Source of the DNA: BQWY01 sp046351095
Lineage (GTDB): Bacteria > Nitrospirota > Nitrospiria > Nitrospirales > Nitrospiraceae
Direction: 5' to 3'
Length of the DNA stretch: 64,000 nt
NCBI GenBank assembly: GCA_046351095.1
Contig: JAXLZC010000001.1
Location: forward strand, 992,001 to 1,056,000
In this document: piece by piece, positions 26,126 through 33,709 of the stretch
Layout of the letters: every line of letters starts with the position of its first letter
Numbering within the stretch: position 1 is the first letter of the stretch
Notes under the pieces: generated by a model
What the model was told of the DNA's origin: nothing
The model's input: only the letters and a program-made list of their open reading frames with translations
Databases searched by the model: none
Program-made: the position numbers and the translations under genes

Positions 26126-27103
26126 TCAATCTTGGAGTTCTTTACGGACCGCCGTCCAATCCGTCACAAGGCGCGCCTTCCTCGGATACTCCGCACCCGG
26201 CACTGGCGTATGGATGACGGTGCGAAGCCGTTGGCCGACCAACGCTTGGGCAAAAGCCTGACTACGCCCGACACCAGCACGAAGATTTTCCCACCCGTCG
26301 TCTTTGAGGCGCGATATGGCGTCGGCGATACCGACGTCCGTCGGCGGCACCGACAGGACGATCCCCGGGGGAAAACGATGTTCGCTCAACAACCGGCGCA
26401 TCCATTCGACGGCAGCACCGCGCGACAGCGGCGACCCGGCCTGCGTTTCCGTGACGAGGTAGACCAGATTGTAGAAAAAGTGCGAGAGGCGCGAGAGGTC
26501 TTCAACCGCCCCGGCGTTCGGCTCGGACGGTTGGCGCCCGTCCATTGTGTTGCTCAACACGGCGTCTTCCACAAGCAAGAGCGGCTTGCGTTTTTCCCAC
26601 ACGGCGAGCGTCGCGCGTCCGTCGGAAATTGTGTGTGTCGAAGCTGGCCCTCCGGTCGCGGTCAACTGATGCAAACCCAACCGCCGCGGCTCGTACCGAA
26701 AAGTCGCATGTCCCTGCTCGTCGGTGACAGTGGTAGCGACCTCCGTGCCGTCAACAAGCAGTCGAACCTGTTCGCCACCTATACCTTTCGCGACCGCGCC
26801 GACGCGCACAAGGTCCGCATGGATTGTGACTGAACGATTCGGCCGGGCCATAGCATCGCCGAGGAACAACACCACTTCGCCGCTTGGCTGCGGCGGTTGT
26901 GGTTGCGATGCAGCCGAGGCGAGGCCCGTCTCAATACAGAGGAACAAGCACAACAGCAGGAATGGGGCGCACCGTCGTAGGTATGCACCTGCACGCACAC
27001 GAGCAACGGAACAAGCCATTGCGGCAAAAACACCGATTCGTTCGAGAGAGTGCGACTGCCGCACGGACGGTGCAGCAGTCATCGGAAGGCGTGGTCCAGA
27101 CAT
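26126..27103 (-). CDS. exported protein with Ig-like domain and possible degenerate HAD/App1-like domain
   Basis: About 325 residues. An N-terminal hydrophobic segment (RRCAPFLLLCLFLCIETGLASAA) suggests export. A beta-sandwich domain follows (SVTIHADLVRVGAVAKG, VRLLVDGTEVATTVTDEQGHATFRYEPRRLGLHQLTATGG), typical of bacterial Ig-like folds. The C-terminal 160 residues (LLLVEDAVLSNT, HFFYNLVYLVTE, EWMRRLLSEHRFPPGIVLSVPP) recall App1/LNS2-type phosphatases by layout, but the DxD catalytic motif is not there, so any such domain would be inactive. The start at 27103 is preferred; the frame is open to 27265 but overlaps the peroxiredoxin gene. Function unknown. Confidence 0.55.
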   Translation of the reverse strand: MSGPRLPMTAAPSVRQSHSLERIGVFAAMACSVARVRAGAYLRRCAPFLLLCLFLCIETGLASAASQPQPPQPSGEVVLFLGDAMARPNRSVTIHADLVRVGAVAKGIGGEQVRLLVDGTEVATTVTDEQGHATFRYEPRRLGLHQLTATGGPASTHTISDGRATLAVWEKRKPLLLVEDAVLSNTMDGRQPSEPNAGAVEDLSRLSHFFYNLVYLVTETQAGSPLSRGAAVEWMRRLLSEHRFPPGIVLSVPPTDVGIADAISRLKDDGWENLRAGVGRSQAFAQALVGQRLRTVIHTPVPGAEYPRKARLVTDWTAVRKELQD

Positions 27104-27150
27104 GGGGAAACGAGTGAAACGAGCGCGTGCCTCGCGGCAACCTCCGGCCC

Positions 27151-27759
27151 TTACTTGAGCGTCGCCAGCACCTCTTCGATGTGGCCGTCGACCTTCACTT
27201 TTCGGAAGATCGCCTTCAACAGGCCCTGCGGGTCGATGACGAACGTCGTCCGCTCGATGCCCCAATACTTCTTACCGTACATGTTTTTTTCTTTGTAGAC
27301 GCCGTACTGCTTGGACACCGCCGCATCCGTATCGGAGAGCAGCGTGAAGGGCAGATCATACTTGTCGATGAATCGTTGATGCGACTCTGCGCCGTCGAGC
27401 GACACGCCGATCACTGCCGCCTTCGCCTTCGTCACTCGCGTGCGGGCATCGCGAAAACCGCAGGCCTGCATCGTACAGCCGGGTGTATCGTCCTTCGGAT
27501 AAAAATAGAGGATGACCGACTGGCCCTTAAGGTCTTTTAACTGAATGGGATCGCCGGCTTCATCGGGAAGCGTAAACTCCGGGGCACGATCGCCGACCTT
27601 TAACTGTGTCTCGGAGCCGGCCGCCGCCGCAGCTTTTTTTGTCGACGTCCGCTTCGCCGTCGGCTTTACGCGCGTCGCCGCGCGACCCGCCGAGGCGGTC
27701 GCCTTTTTCCCTGACACTCGCCCCTTCGCGGCTGTCGTCTTCTTTTTTGCTGTGGCCAT
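27151..27759 (-). CDS. bcp: thioredoxin-dependent peroxiredoxin (Bcp/PrxQ) with Lys/Ala-rich tail
   Basis: A 202-residue peroxiredoxin that reduces peroxides using thioredoxin. The catalytic part begins near residue 52 (VGDRAPEFTLPDEAG) and has the peroxidatic Cys in DDTPGCTMQACGF, with a second Cys five residues later as in atypical 2-Cys Bcp. WGIERTTFVIDPQG and the C-terminal VLATLK are also typical. Residues 1-50 are an added basic tail (ATAKKKTTAAKGR...KPTAKRTSTKKAAAAAG) like that of histone H1 or HU-type proteins, not normal for Bcp. The start at 27759 is chosen because MATAKKK resembles such tails; an ATG at 27807 would add 16 more residues. Confidence 0.9.
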   Translation of the reverse strand: MATAKKKTTAAKGRVSGKKATASAGRAATRVKPTAKRTSTKKAAAAAGSETQLKVGDRAPEFTLPDEAGDPIQLKDLKGQSVILYFYPKDDTPGCTMQACGFRDARTRVTKAKAAVIGVSLDGAESHQRFIDKYDLPFTLLSDTDAAVSKQYGVYKEKNMYGKKYWGIERTTFVIDPQGLLKAIFRKVKVDGHIEEVLATLK

Positions 27760-27851
27760 GGTCTCCGTATTCTCCCGACGCGCGCCCGTTGCGGCGCCGA
27801 TCTTCATCCTAGCTCGCCATACGTATTGCTTCTCAATCGTCCGATTGACGT

Positions 27852-28388
27852 TTACCGCATCCCGCCCATTCCACCGCCGCCGTATCCGCCCATCCCCGCT
27901 GCAGAGCGGCGATTGGGATTCGACGGGACGCTACTGGCCGACTTCGTCGCCTCCGGGTTGCCGTATGGCCGCAGGGCCGGCGAATCCCAGATGACCTTGT
28001 TTCCCGGCTCCAACGTCGCCGCTTCGAGGAATTGATCGTGCGCCGCTTGGGTCTCGCCCAGCGCGTTCAACGCCAAGGCCAGGTTGTAGCGCGCCGCGCC
28101 GACCTCAGGCGCCGCCGCCACCGCCTGTTCGAACAGCGCCTTGGCCTCGGGGAATTGTTTGGCTTCATAGGCGGCCGCGCCGCCTTCGTTTAAGGAGACC
28201 GCCTGTTGCGACGCCCGCGCATCGAGCGGCAACGGCACCAACGGAACGACCTTCTTACTGCTGGAGCACCCGACGACCAGACACAGACTCGCCGCGAGAC
28301 AGAAGGTCAGTACAGATCGGAGCGGCGGGCGTCGTTCGATCGTCGTCGAATCGACAGTCTGTCCGAGAGTCGTGAGGGGCGTACGCAT
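27852..28388 (-). CDS. TPR lipoprotein with Gly-rich C-terminus
   Basis: A 178-residue lipoprotein; lipobox LVVG|CSSS. One to two TPR units follow (GGAAAYEAKQFPEAKALFEQAVAAAPEVGAARYNLALALNALGETQAAHDQFLEAATLEPG). The last 30 residues are low complexity, Ser/Pro then GMGGYGGGGMGGM. The role is probably scaffolding at the outer or inner membrane. The start at 28388 is uncertain; ATGs at 28403 and 28472 are in frame, but the latter overlaps the DUF507 gene. It lies just downstream of the two DUF507 genes on the same strand and may be co-transcribed. Confidence 0.7.
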   Translation of the reverse strand: MRTPLTTLGQTVDSTTIERRPPLRSVLTFCLAASLCLVVGCSSSKKVVPLVPLPLDARASQQAVSLNEGGAAAYEAKQFPEAKALFEQAVAAAPEVGAARYNLALALNALGETQAAHDQFLEAATLEPGNKVIWDSPALRPYGNPEATKSASSVPSNPNRRSAAGMGGYGGGGMGGMR

Positions 28389-28408
28389 CGTCGACCTCCA
28401 CATAGGTG

Positions 28409-28693
28409 TTACGGGCGGCGGATCTGCTTTCGAATTTCTTCCTCGGCCGCCTTGCGATACATGACGTCCCACTCTTGCGTCCCCTCCAGAATGGGGCGCG
28501 AGTAGGACGACAAGCGCTTGCGCACGGCCTGGTCGATGGCGGCTTCCTGTTCCAACTCGGCGGCCAGAACCTTCTTGATGCTGCGCAAGACGACGACGTC
28601 GTCGGTCTTGAGACGGACGGTTTTGGCGCCCTTCAAATAGGTCAAAACCTGATGCGCGAGATGGTTGGCTTTGTCGGCACTCAGTGCACCCAT
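28409..28693 (-). CDS. DUF507 family protein (second copy)
   Basis: A 94-residue helical protein. It shares the plan of the gene just upstream (28723-29004): N-terminal LSADKANHLAHQVLTYLKGAKTV, a middle LEQEAAIDQAVRKRLSSYSRPILEGTQEWDVMYRKAAEEEIRKQI. This matches DUF507, whose function is not established and which is found mainly in Nitrospirota, Aquificota and Desulfobacterota-type lineages (from general knowledge). It starts 29 bases after its neighbour's stop, so the pair is an operon. Confidence 0.78.
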   Translation of the reverse strand: MGALSADKANHLAHQVLTYLKGAKTVRLKTDDVVVLRSIKKVLAAELEQEAAIDQAVRKRLSSYSRPILEGTQEWDVMYRKAAEEEIRKQIRRP

Positions 28694-28722
28694 GGCATCC
28701 TTTGTCGACGGAACGGACGGCG

Positions 28723-29004
28723 CTAGAGCACGATGCCGCGGTCGCGCACGAGTTTGGTCTTAATCATCGTGAACATCTTCTGGTAGTCGACCTGACCGCG
28801 CTCGATCTGCTCCGTGTAGGCTTTCAGCATCTCGCGGACTTCGTTGTTCAGCCGATCCTCGACGCTCAATTCCTGTTGAATCGCCTGCTCCAGCCCATCG
28901 ACCGCTTCCGTCCCGGCACTCAGTATTTCCACCAGCCCTTCCTGTTGCAAGGTCTGGCACACCGTCGCCGCAATATGATGGACACGCTCTTTGGACAATC
29001 GCAT
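28723..29004 (-). CDS. DUF507 family protein (first copy)
   Basis: A 93-residue helical protein of the DUF507 family: MRLSKERVHHIAATVCQTLQQEG, then LEQAIQQELSVEDRLNNEVREMLKAYTEQIERGQVDYQKMFTMIKTKLVRDRGIVL. The closing KLVRDRGIVL is the clearest family mark and is missing in the downstream copy, so this is likely the canonical member. Two paralogues in tandem suggest a heteromeric complex, but no function is known. Confidence 0.82.
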   Translation of the reverse strand: MRLSKERVHHIAATVCQTLQQEGLVEILSAGTEAVDGLEQAIQQELSVEDRLNNEVREMLKAYTEQIERGQVDYQKMFTMIKTKLVRDRGIVL

Positions 29005-29039
29005 AGGTCTCTGTCGTCGCTGTTACTCAGCGGCAGCGT

Positions 29040-29456
29040 CTAGCTGGCTACATCCACCGGTTCGACACGAATGGTCGTCGCCTGATACCCCTGACGCAAC
29101 AACGTCGGGTCGCCCACGATCCGTCCGATGACGTTCACACGGTCGGCCGGCACGGGATCCGGACCGCTGCTCATCGGCGTCGGACCGAAAAACAGCGCCA
29201 ACACCTGCCCCGGTCCCCACCAGGCCACATCGCCCACCTTCAACGTGGTCGTGGCGGTCTCCCGAAAATCCTTTACGCCGTCGACCTTACAGAAAAACTC
29301 TTCGCCCCAGACGTTCAACGGCGCGGTCACCGGCAGCGCCGCATAGACGCTGGCGGCCGTCTTATTGGACTTCAATTCGGCTTCGATCTGCACCCCGCCG
29401 ACACGGATACGTATTTTCTTGGGCGGCTGCGCCGCGCCTTGTGTTGGACTCGACAT
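29040..29456 (-). CDS. cyclophilin-fold protein (TM1367/DUF369-like)
   Basis: A 138-residue protein with the cyclophilin-like fold of the TM1367 group, not an isomerase of the classic type: KKIRIRVGGVQIEAELKSNKTAASVYAALPVTAPLNVWGEEFFCKV, then VGDVAWWGPGQVLALFFGPTPMSS and ADRVNVIGRIVGDP. The catalytic Arg motif of true cyclophilins is absent, and the function is unknown. The start at 29456 is used because the core begins at once; the frame is open to 29732 but would run across the divergent exonuclease gene. It precedes the DUF507 pair, 35 bases away. Confidence 0.75.
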   Translation of the reverse strand: MSSPTQGAAQPPKKIRIRVGGVQIEAELKSNKTAASVYAALPVTAPLNVWGEEFFCKVDGVKDFRETATTTLKVGDVAWWGPGQVLALFFGPTPMSSGPDPVPADRVNVIGRIVGDPTLLRQGYQATTIRVEPVDVAS

Positions 29457-29652
29457 GACAATACTCGTATTTCCACATTTCCTATCGTGACGATGACAAC
29501 CGACTGACGCGGAAGGCCGCATCGACAGCGCCACAGCGGCCGCGTACACGGCGACTCTACCGGTCCCCCCGCGCGAAATCAAGCCGACAGGGCGCACCTT
29601 CACAGGGATTCGCGCTGGACTCACCCGCCCCCCTCTGGCAGACTGCCGCCTT

Positions 29653-30501
29653 GTGATCGACTCGACATTCATCCTGCTCCAAGGCGTAGGCCAGGTCACG
29701 GAGCGACGCTGGTGGGACGCCGGTATCGCCACCTGGCGCGAGTTTCACATCAGCCCCGCGATTCCCGGGCTCTCCGCCGCACGAAAACGCTGGTATGACG
29801 AGGCGCTGCGGGCCGCAAGCGACGCACTCGCGCGACAGGACGCCGCGTTTTTTGCCGGGTGCCTCCGGCCGAAAGATCACTGGCGGCTGTATCCACTCTT
29901 TCGCGATCGCGCCCTGTTCCTCGACATCGAAACCACCGGAGGCGATCCCGGTCCCGGAGCCGTCACCTTGGTGGGCGCTGCGCGGACCGACGGCTCCGTC
30001 GTGCAGCTTATCGAAGGACGGGACCTGACGGGTACGCGGCTGGCGGATCTCCTAGCCGCCACGCCCATGCTCGTCACCTTTTTCGGCAGCGTCTTCGACG
30101 TCCCGTTTCTCGCGCGCACGTTCGACGCAGTGCCGACGCCGCCGCTTCATATGGATCTCTGTTTCGCCGCGCGCCGACTCGGGCTCACCGGCGGACTCAA
30201 ACAGATCGAGCAACGATTCGACCTTGACCGCGAATCGGACCTGATCGGGCTCGACGGCTGGGACGCCGTGCTCCTCTGGCAACGGTGGCAACAGGGCGAC
30301 AACGCGGCACTCGATCGACTACTGCGGTACAACCGCGCCGACACCGTAAACCTGATCGAGCTGGCGGATCGACTCTATGCGTCGTTGGTCGCGCAATGCG
30401 GTCTGCCGCAGCGCCATCCGGCGGAGTGCGATCACGCTCGAGGTCAACTTGCCCTGATTCGACGATCGCACGCCGCTATTCCTCTTGGGGACTCCGTATG
30501 A
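29653..30501 (+). CDS. ribonuclease H-like (YprB-type) 3'-5' exonuclease
   Basis: A 282-residue protein of the RNase H-like exonuclease group often called YprB. The DEDDy residues can be traced: ALFLDIETTGGDPG (Asp, Glu), FFGSVFDVPFLARTF (Asp), and LLRYNRADTVNLIEL (Tyr and Asp). The substrate is unknown; family members act on RNA or DNA 3' ends. The start is GTG at 29653 (MIDSTFILLQGVG); an in-frame later start would lose conserved sequence. Its stop overlaps the PP2C start by four bases (ATGA), so the two are coupled. The divergent neighbour starts at 29456, leaving about 200 bases for promoters. Confidence 0.8.
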   Translation: MIDSTFILLQGVGQVTERRWWDAGIATWREFHISPAIPGLSAARKRWYDEALRAASDALARQDAAFFAGCLRPKDHWRLYPLFRDRALFLDIETTGGDPGPGAVTLVGAARTDGSVVQLIEGRDLTGTRLADLLAATPMLVTFFGSVFDVPFLARTFDAVPTPPLHMDLCFAARRLGLTGGLKQIEQRFDLDRESDLIGLDGWDAVLLWQRWQQGDNAALDRLLRYNRADTVNLIELADRLYASLVAQCGLPQRHPAECDHARGQLALIRRSHAAIPLGDSV

Positions 30502-31283
30502 CGACATCCGCCGCCCGCACACAGACCGGCCGCTGGCTGATGGTCGGTGCGACCGACATCGGGAAAGTCCGTAAGAGCAACCAGGATGCATTCTTCATCG
30601 AACCGTCCGGCGAGGTTTTCCTTGTCGCCGACGGGATGGGCGGCCATGCAGGCGGCGATGTGGCCAGTCGGCTGACGGTGGAAAACTTTACCGCGCAGAC
30701 AACAACCGGCGCGAGACCGACACTGACCCATGACACGGCCGACTGGTGGCTGCGCGAGAGTATTCAGGCGGCCAACACACGTATTCGCCAGGTCGCACAC
30801 GAGCAACCGGAGCTCCATAATATGGGGACGACCATCGTCGCCGTGGCGCTGATCGAAACGGCCGCCGGGACCTTCGCCCATATCGCGCATGTCGGCGACA
30901 GCCGCGCCTACTTGCTGCACAACGGTCGCTTGACCCAACTGACCGTGGACCATTCCTTCGTCGAGGAACTGCTGCGCCGTGGACAGATCACGCGGGAACA
31001 AGCCGCCGTCCATCCGGATCGACACATGTTGCTCCGCGCGCTCGGCATCGACGACGTTCCTCAGGTAGACTGCCAGACACAGCCCCTCACGCCAGGCGAC
31101 TGCCTGCTCCTCTGCACCGATGGCCTCACGAAGATGCTCACCGATCCGGATATCGAGCAACAGCTGCTCACCGATGCACCAACACTGCAGGCGTCGGCGC
31201 AACGTTTGATCGATACCGCGCTGGACCGAGGCGCACACGATAACGTGACCGTGGTCCTCTGCGCCGAAAACCGCGCCGCATGA
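30498..31283 (+). CDS. PP2C-family serine/threonine phosphatase
   Basis: A 261-residue Stp1-type metal-dependent phosphatase. All main motifs are present: VRKSNQDAFF, VFLVADGMGGHAGGDVAS (metal-binding Asp), IAHVGDSRAYLL, DHSFVEELLRRGQIT, CLLLCTDGLTKML and GAHDNVTVVL. It reverses Ser/Thr phosphorylation by Hanks-type kinases; the only kinase-like gene in the window is the pseudokinase at 51551. The ATG overlaps the exonuclease stop (ATGA), so it is expressed with that gene. It is a soluble form with no membrane segment. Confidence 0.92.
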   Translation: MTTSAARTQTGRWLMVGATDIGKVRKSNQDAFFIEPSGEVFLVADGMGGHAGGDVASRLTVENFTAQTTTGARPTLTHDTADWWLRESIQAANTRIRQVAHEQPELHNMGTTIVAVALIETAAGTFAHIAHVGDSRAYLLHNGRLTQLTVDHSFVEELLRRGQITREQAAVHPDRHMLLRALGIDDVPQVDCQTQPLTPGDCLLLCTDGLTKMLTDPDIEQQLLTDAPTLQASAQRLIDTALDRGAHDNVTVVLCAENRAA

Positions 31284-31335
31284 GCCGTTGCACGTTGACA
31301 ATCACCCATCAAGTCAGTAGCCTGCAAAACACCTT

Positions 31336-32250
31336 ATGACACAGCCACACACAGCCCCTATACACCGACGGATTCGCCTTCACACTCGTCTCTCCAGCCT
31401 GGCCGCAAGTCTCCTATTCGGCACGCTGAGTGTCATGGCCTCAAACGTCTGGGCCGTCGACCTCAGCAATCCCGAAGCCGTCGTCCGCGAATTGGTACGA
31501 GCCAATGCGGAAAAAGATTGGCCGGTGTTGTCGCAGCTCATGGCGCACGACGCCGACATCACGAGCTACACGATCGGTGGCAGAAAATACGTAGGCTGGC
31601 CCGATCTGGATCGGGACTTCCAAGAGGAACTCGCCACCGTGCAGCGGCTGGAGATGCCGATTCAAGAATTGAAGGTCTGGCAACGCGGCGAGGTCGCTTG
31701 GTTCAGCATGGAACTGGATTACATCCGGCACCTCGGCGAGGGCGCCGGGGCGCGCCGCGAAGTGTGGCCGCTCCGCGAAACCGGTATCCTCGAAAAACGC
31801 GACGGTATGTGGCAGTTGCTGTCCTGGCACGAATCGCTGCGCACCATGCAAATGGGTGTACGCGTCGACAGCGCCGCTGCGAATGTGCGCCTCGTCGGGA
31901 CGAACGAATCGTCGGCCGTCGTCGACCTCAGCGGAAAGTGGGACATTCTCGAAGTCGAAGACGACAAACGGTACCAAGCCACCCTCGACAAGGGTGGCAA
32001 CGGTCCCTACACGCAGCACGAGGGACGATTCACCACGACCAAGTTTGCCGACCGCCTCTGGCAAGGGACGTGGAATCAACCGGGGAACGACCGCGAAGGC
32101 GGGTTCGAACTCCTTCTCTCTGAAGACGGCAAAGAAGCGAAGGGTGTCTGGTGGTATTCGCGCGTCGGGAAACACAAAAACATTCCCCCACGCGAACATG
32201 GAGGCAGTTACCTCTGGAAGCGCCTTACACCCGTTCCTGGTGGATCATAA
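31336..32250 (+). CDS. exported SnoaL/NTF2-like protein
   Basis: A 304-residue protein with a signal peptide (RLSSLAASLLFGTLSVMASNVWA|VD). Residues about 42-165 form an NTF2/SnoaL-like cone (NPEAVVRELVRANAEKDWPVLSQLMAHDADITSYTIGGRKYVGWPDLDRDF...), ending with REVWPLRETGILEKRDGMWQLLSWHES. The last 120 residues form a separate beta-rich domain (GKWDILEVEDDKRYQATLDKGGNG, GRFTTTKFADRLWQGTWNQPGNDREGGFELLL), which resembles a lipocalin-like sheet. Catalytic function cannot be told. TTGACA lies about 40 bases before the start, but the -10 is poor. Confidence 0.68.
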   Translation: MTQPHTAPIHRRIRLHTRLSSLAASLLFGTLSVMASNVWAVDLSNPEAVVRELVRANAEKDWPVLSQLMAHDADITSYTIGGRKYVGWPDLDRDFQEELATVQRLEMPIQELKVWQRGEVAWFSMELDYIRHLGEGAGARREVWPLRETGILEKRDGMWQLLSWHESLRTMQMGVRVDSAAANVRLVGTNESSAVVDLSGKWDILEVEDDKRYQATLDKGGNGPYTQHEGRFTTTKFADRLWQGTWNQPGNDREGGFELLLSEDGKEAKGVWWYSRVGKHKNIPPREHGGSYLWKRLTPVPGGS

Positions 32251-32394
32251 TCGTCAGGGTCGATATGATGCGCCGCTCACTGTGGCGCCATGATCTGTTG
32301 CAGTGCCCTGCTCCGCGATGAAATTCCTGAACGCGCCTATCAACTCACACACACGTCTCACCCCTGTCATGTGCGGCGTCATCTGGAGGACGTT

Positions 32395-33393
32395 ATGCTC
32401 CGTCTGTGCCTAACCTTGATCATGTTGTGTTTTGCGACTCCGGTCCTGGCCGACGGCGGCCATACCCACCATGCGGTGCCCACGCTGTCCGGCCAAACGA
32501 CGACGAAGGTCACGATCGAAGGCAACACCGTCACGCTGACGTTCGGCCCGATCGATTTACCCTCCGGCCACGACGGCGACCTCGCCGCCTCGATGCCGAA
32601 ACACAATTTCCAACTTCCCAAAGACATGTACATGACGGGGTACAAGGCCGCAGTCTTCACCAAGGACGGCAAGAGCCTTCCCAAAAACTACCTGCATCAT
32701 GTGCTGATGTTGAACAACACGAAGCCCAGCGTCTCCTGCCCCGGCGAACCGCTCTTTTTTGCCGGCGCCGGTTTGGAAATGACGGAAACGCGTTTCCCGG
32801 ATGGTTACGGGGTGAAACTGGCGAAGGGCGACCATTTGATGTCGGTCGTTGCCTTTTATCACGGCGTCCCGCCGACCAAGGATGTGATGGCGTCCTTCAC
32901 CATGTATATGGCGCCGGAATCGCAGCCGGTGAAGGAAATGGATGTGTATCAGGTCGGCGTGAACGTCGTGTGCTACAGCAAGTTCGACCAGCGCGGCCCG
33001 GACCAGACGGACGAAGGCATCGAGATCAAGTCCGGCGTCCAGGTGCATACGGCGCCGCTGAAGTTCCTCATGGACGGCTGCGTGAAGTTCGCCTACCCGC
33101 ACGGGCACGACGAACTCTTGATGATCAGCCTGGAGAACAAGACCAAGAAGCGGACGCTGTTGCGGACCGTACCGGACGTCGAATTGGACGGAACCTTCCG
33201 CGAATTCCACGACCACCAGGTGTATAAAAACGCAACCGGGTTCCCCGTGACGACCGAGGAAGACTACGAAATGGTGATGGTCCATCATCACCCGCTCCAG
33301 CAGGAGTCGTTGCAGCATGGGATGGGCAACTACCTCTTGTACATGACGCCGGGCGCCTGCCCGTCGCCCTCGCTCAGGGCCGCCAGCCACTGA
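32395..33393 (+). CDS. exported candidate copper type II monooxygenase-like (PHM-like) protein
   Basis: A 332-residue protein with a signal peptide (RLCLTLIMLCFATPVLAD). It is rich in His and Met. The pattern HHVLML (His101-His102), His156 in AFYHG, HGH (His236, His238) and Met310 in HGMGNYLLYM matches in order and spacing the six copper ligands of peptidylglycine alpha-hydroxylating monooxygenase (HH, H, HxH, M). That would make it a two-domain enzyme with one copper per domain. Other His-rich runs occur at 23-26 (HTHH), 272-274 (HDH) and 297-299 (HHH). The start at 32395 has TGGAGGA about six bases before it. No substrate is known. A clear terminator follows at 33413. Confidence 0.62.
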   Translation: MLRLCLTLIMLCFATPVLADGGHTHHAVPTLSGQTTTKVTIEGNTVTLTFGPIDLPSGHDGDLAASMPKHNFQLPKDMYMTGYKAAVFTKDGKSLPKNYLHHVLMLNNTKPSVSCPGEPLFFAGAGLEMTETRFPDGYGVKLAKGDHLMSVVAFYHGVPPTKDVMASFTMYMAPESQPVKEMDVYQVGVNVVCYSKFDQRGPDQTDEGIEIKSGVQVHTAPLKFLMDGCVKFAYPHGHDELLMISLENKTKKRTLLRTVPDVELDGTFREFHDHQVYKNATGFPVTTEEDYEMVMVHHHPLQQESLQHGMGNYLLYMTPGACPSPSLRAASH

Positions 33394-33412
33394 TATTGGC
33401 TTCTTCCTGTGA

Positions 33413-33455
33413 GCCCGGCGGCGGCCCCTTCGGTCCGTCGCCGGGCCTTTTTTCT
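33413..33455 (+). terminator. Rho-independent terminator after the PHM-like gene
   Basis: A 12-bp stem, GCCCGGCGGCGG (33413-33424) against CCGTCGCCGGGC (33435-33446), with one G-T wobble and a 10-base loop, followed by a run of six T. It lies 20 bases after the stop at 33393 and is the best terminator in the window. Confidence 0.9.
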
Positions 33456-33709
33456 CTTCGTCCCCTTCACCAGTCCCTCAGCTACGTAATCCGTTCCAAT
33501 CGTCTCGCGAGCCACTAGCTCTGTGCGTCCCCCACGCATTCAACAGGAGCATAGTCCTGATAAATCGCTGCGTTGCTCGTTGCGTAAACAGTCCATCGAC
33601 TAGCTCAAAATCGACATGGGGTGTATACTTTCGATGTTGAGCACGGCCGATGTAGAAGGGCATGCGGATCAGGCGTGCCCAGTCCCCATCCTTAGGCACT
33701 ACGTCCCCT
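33456..33709. other. intergenic region before the sigma-54 activator gene
   Basis: About 250 bases after the terminator. It is less GC-rich than its surroundings. A 73-codon reverse frame (33478-33699) reads MPFYIGRAQHRKYTPHVDFELVDGL..., which is not clearly random but matches nothing that I recognise; it may be a gene remnant. No clear promoter was seen for the downstream regulator. Confidence 0.35.

Noticed and set aside
31295..31325. TTGACA before the SnoaL-like gene as a promoter
   Set aside because: At the right spacing the -10 is TAGCCT, too poor to call, and the leader would be only about a dozen bases.
33478..33699. 73-codon reverse frame in the intergenic region before the sigma-54 activator
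   Set aside because: It reads like protein in part, but matches nothing I know, has no clear ribosome site and sits in a region with no conserved neighbour. It may be a remnant; not enough to call a gene.
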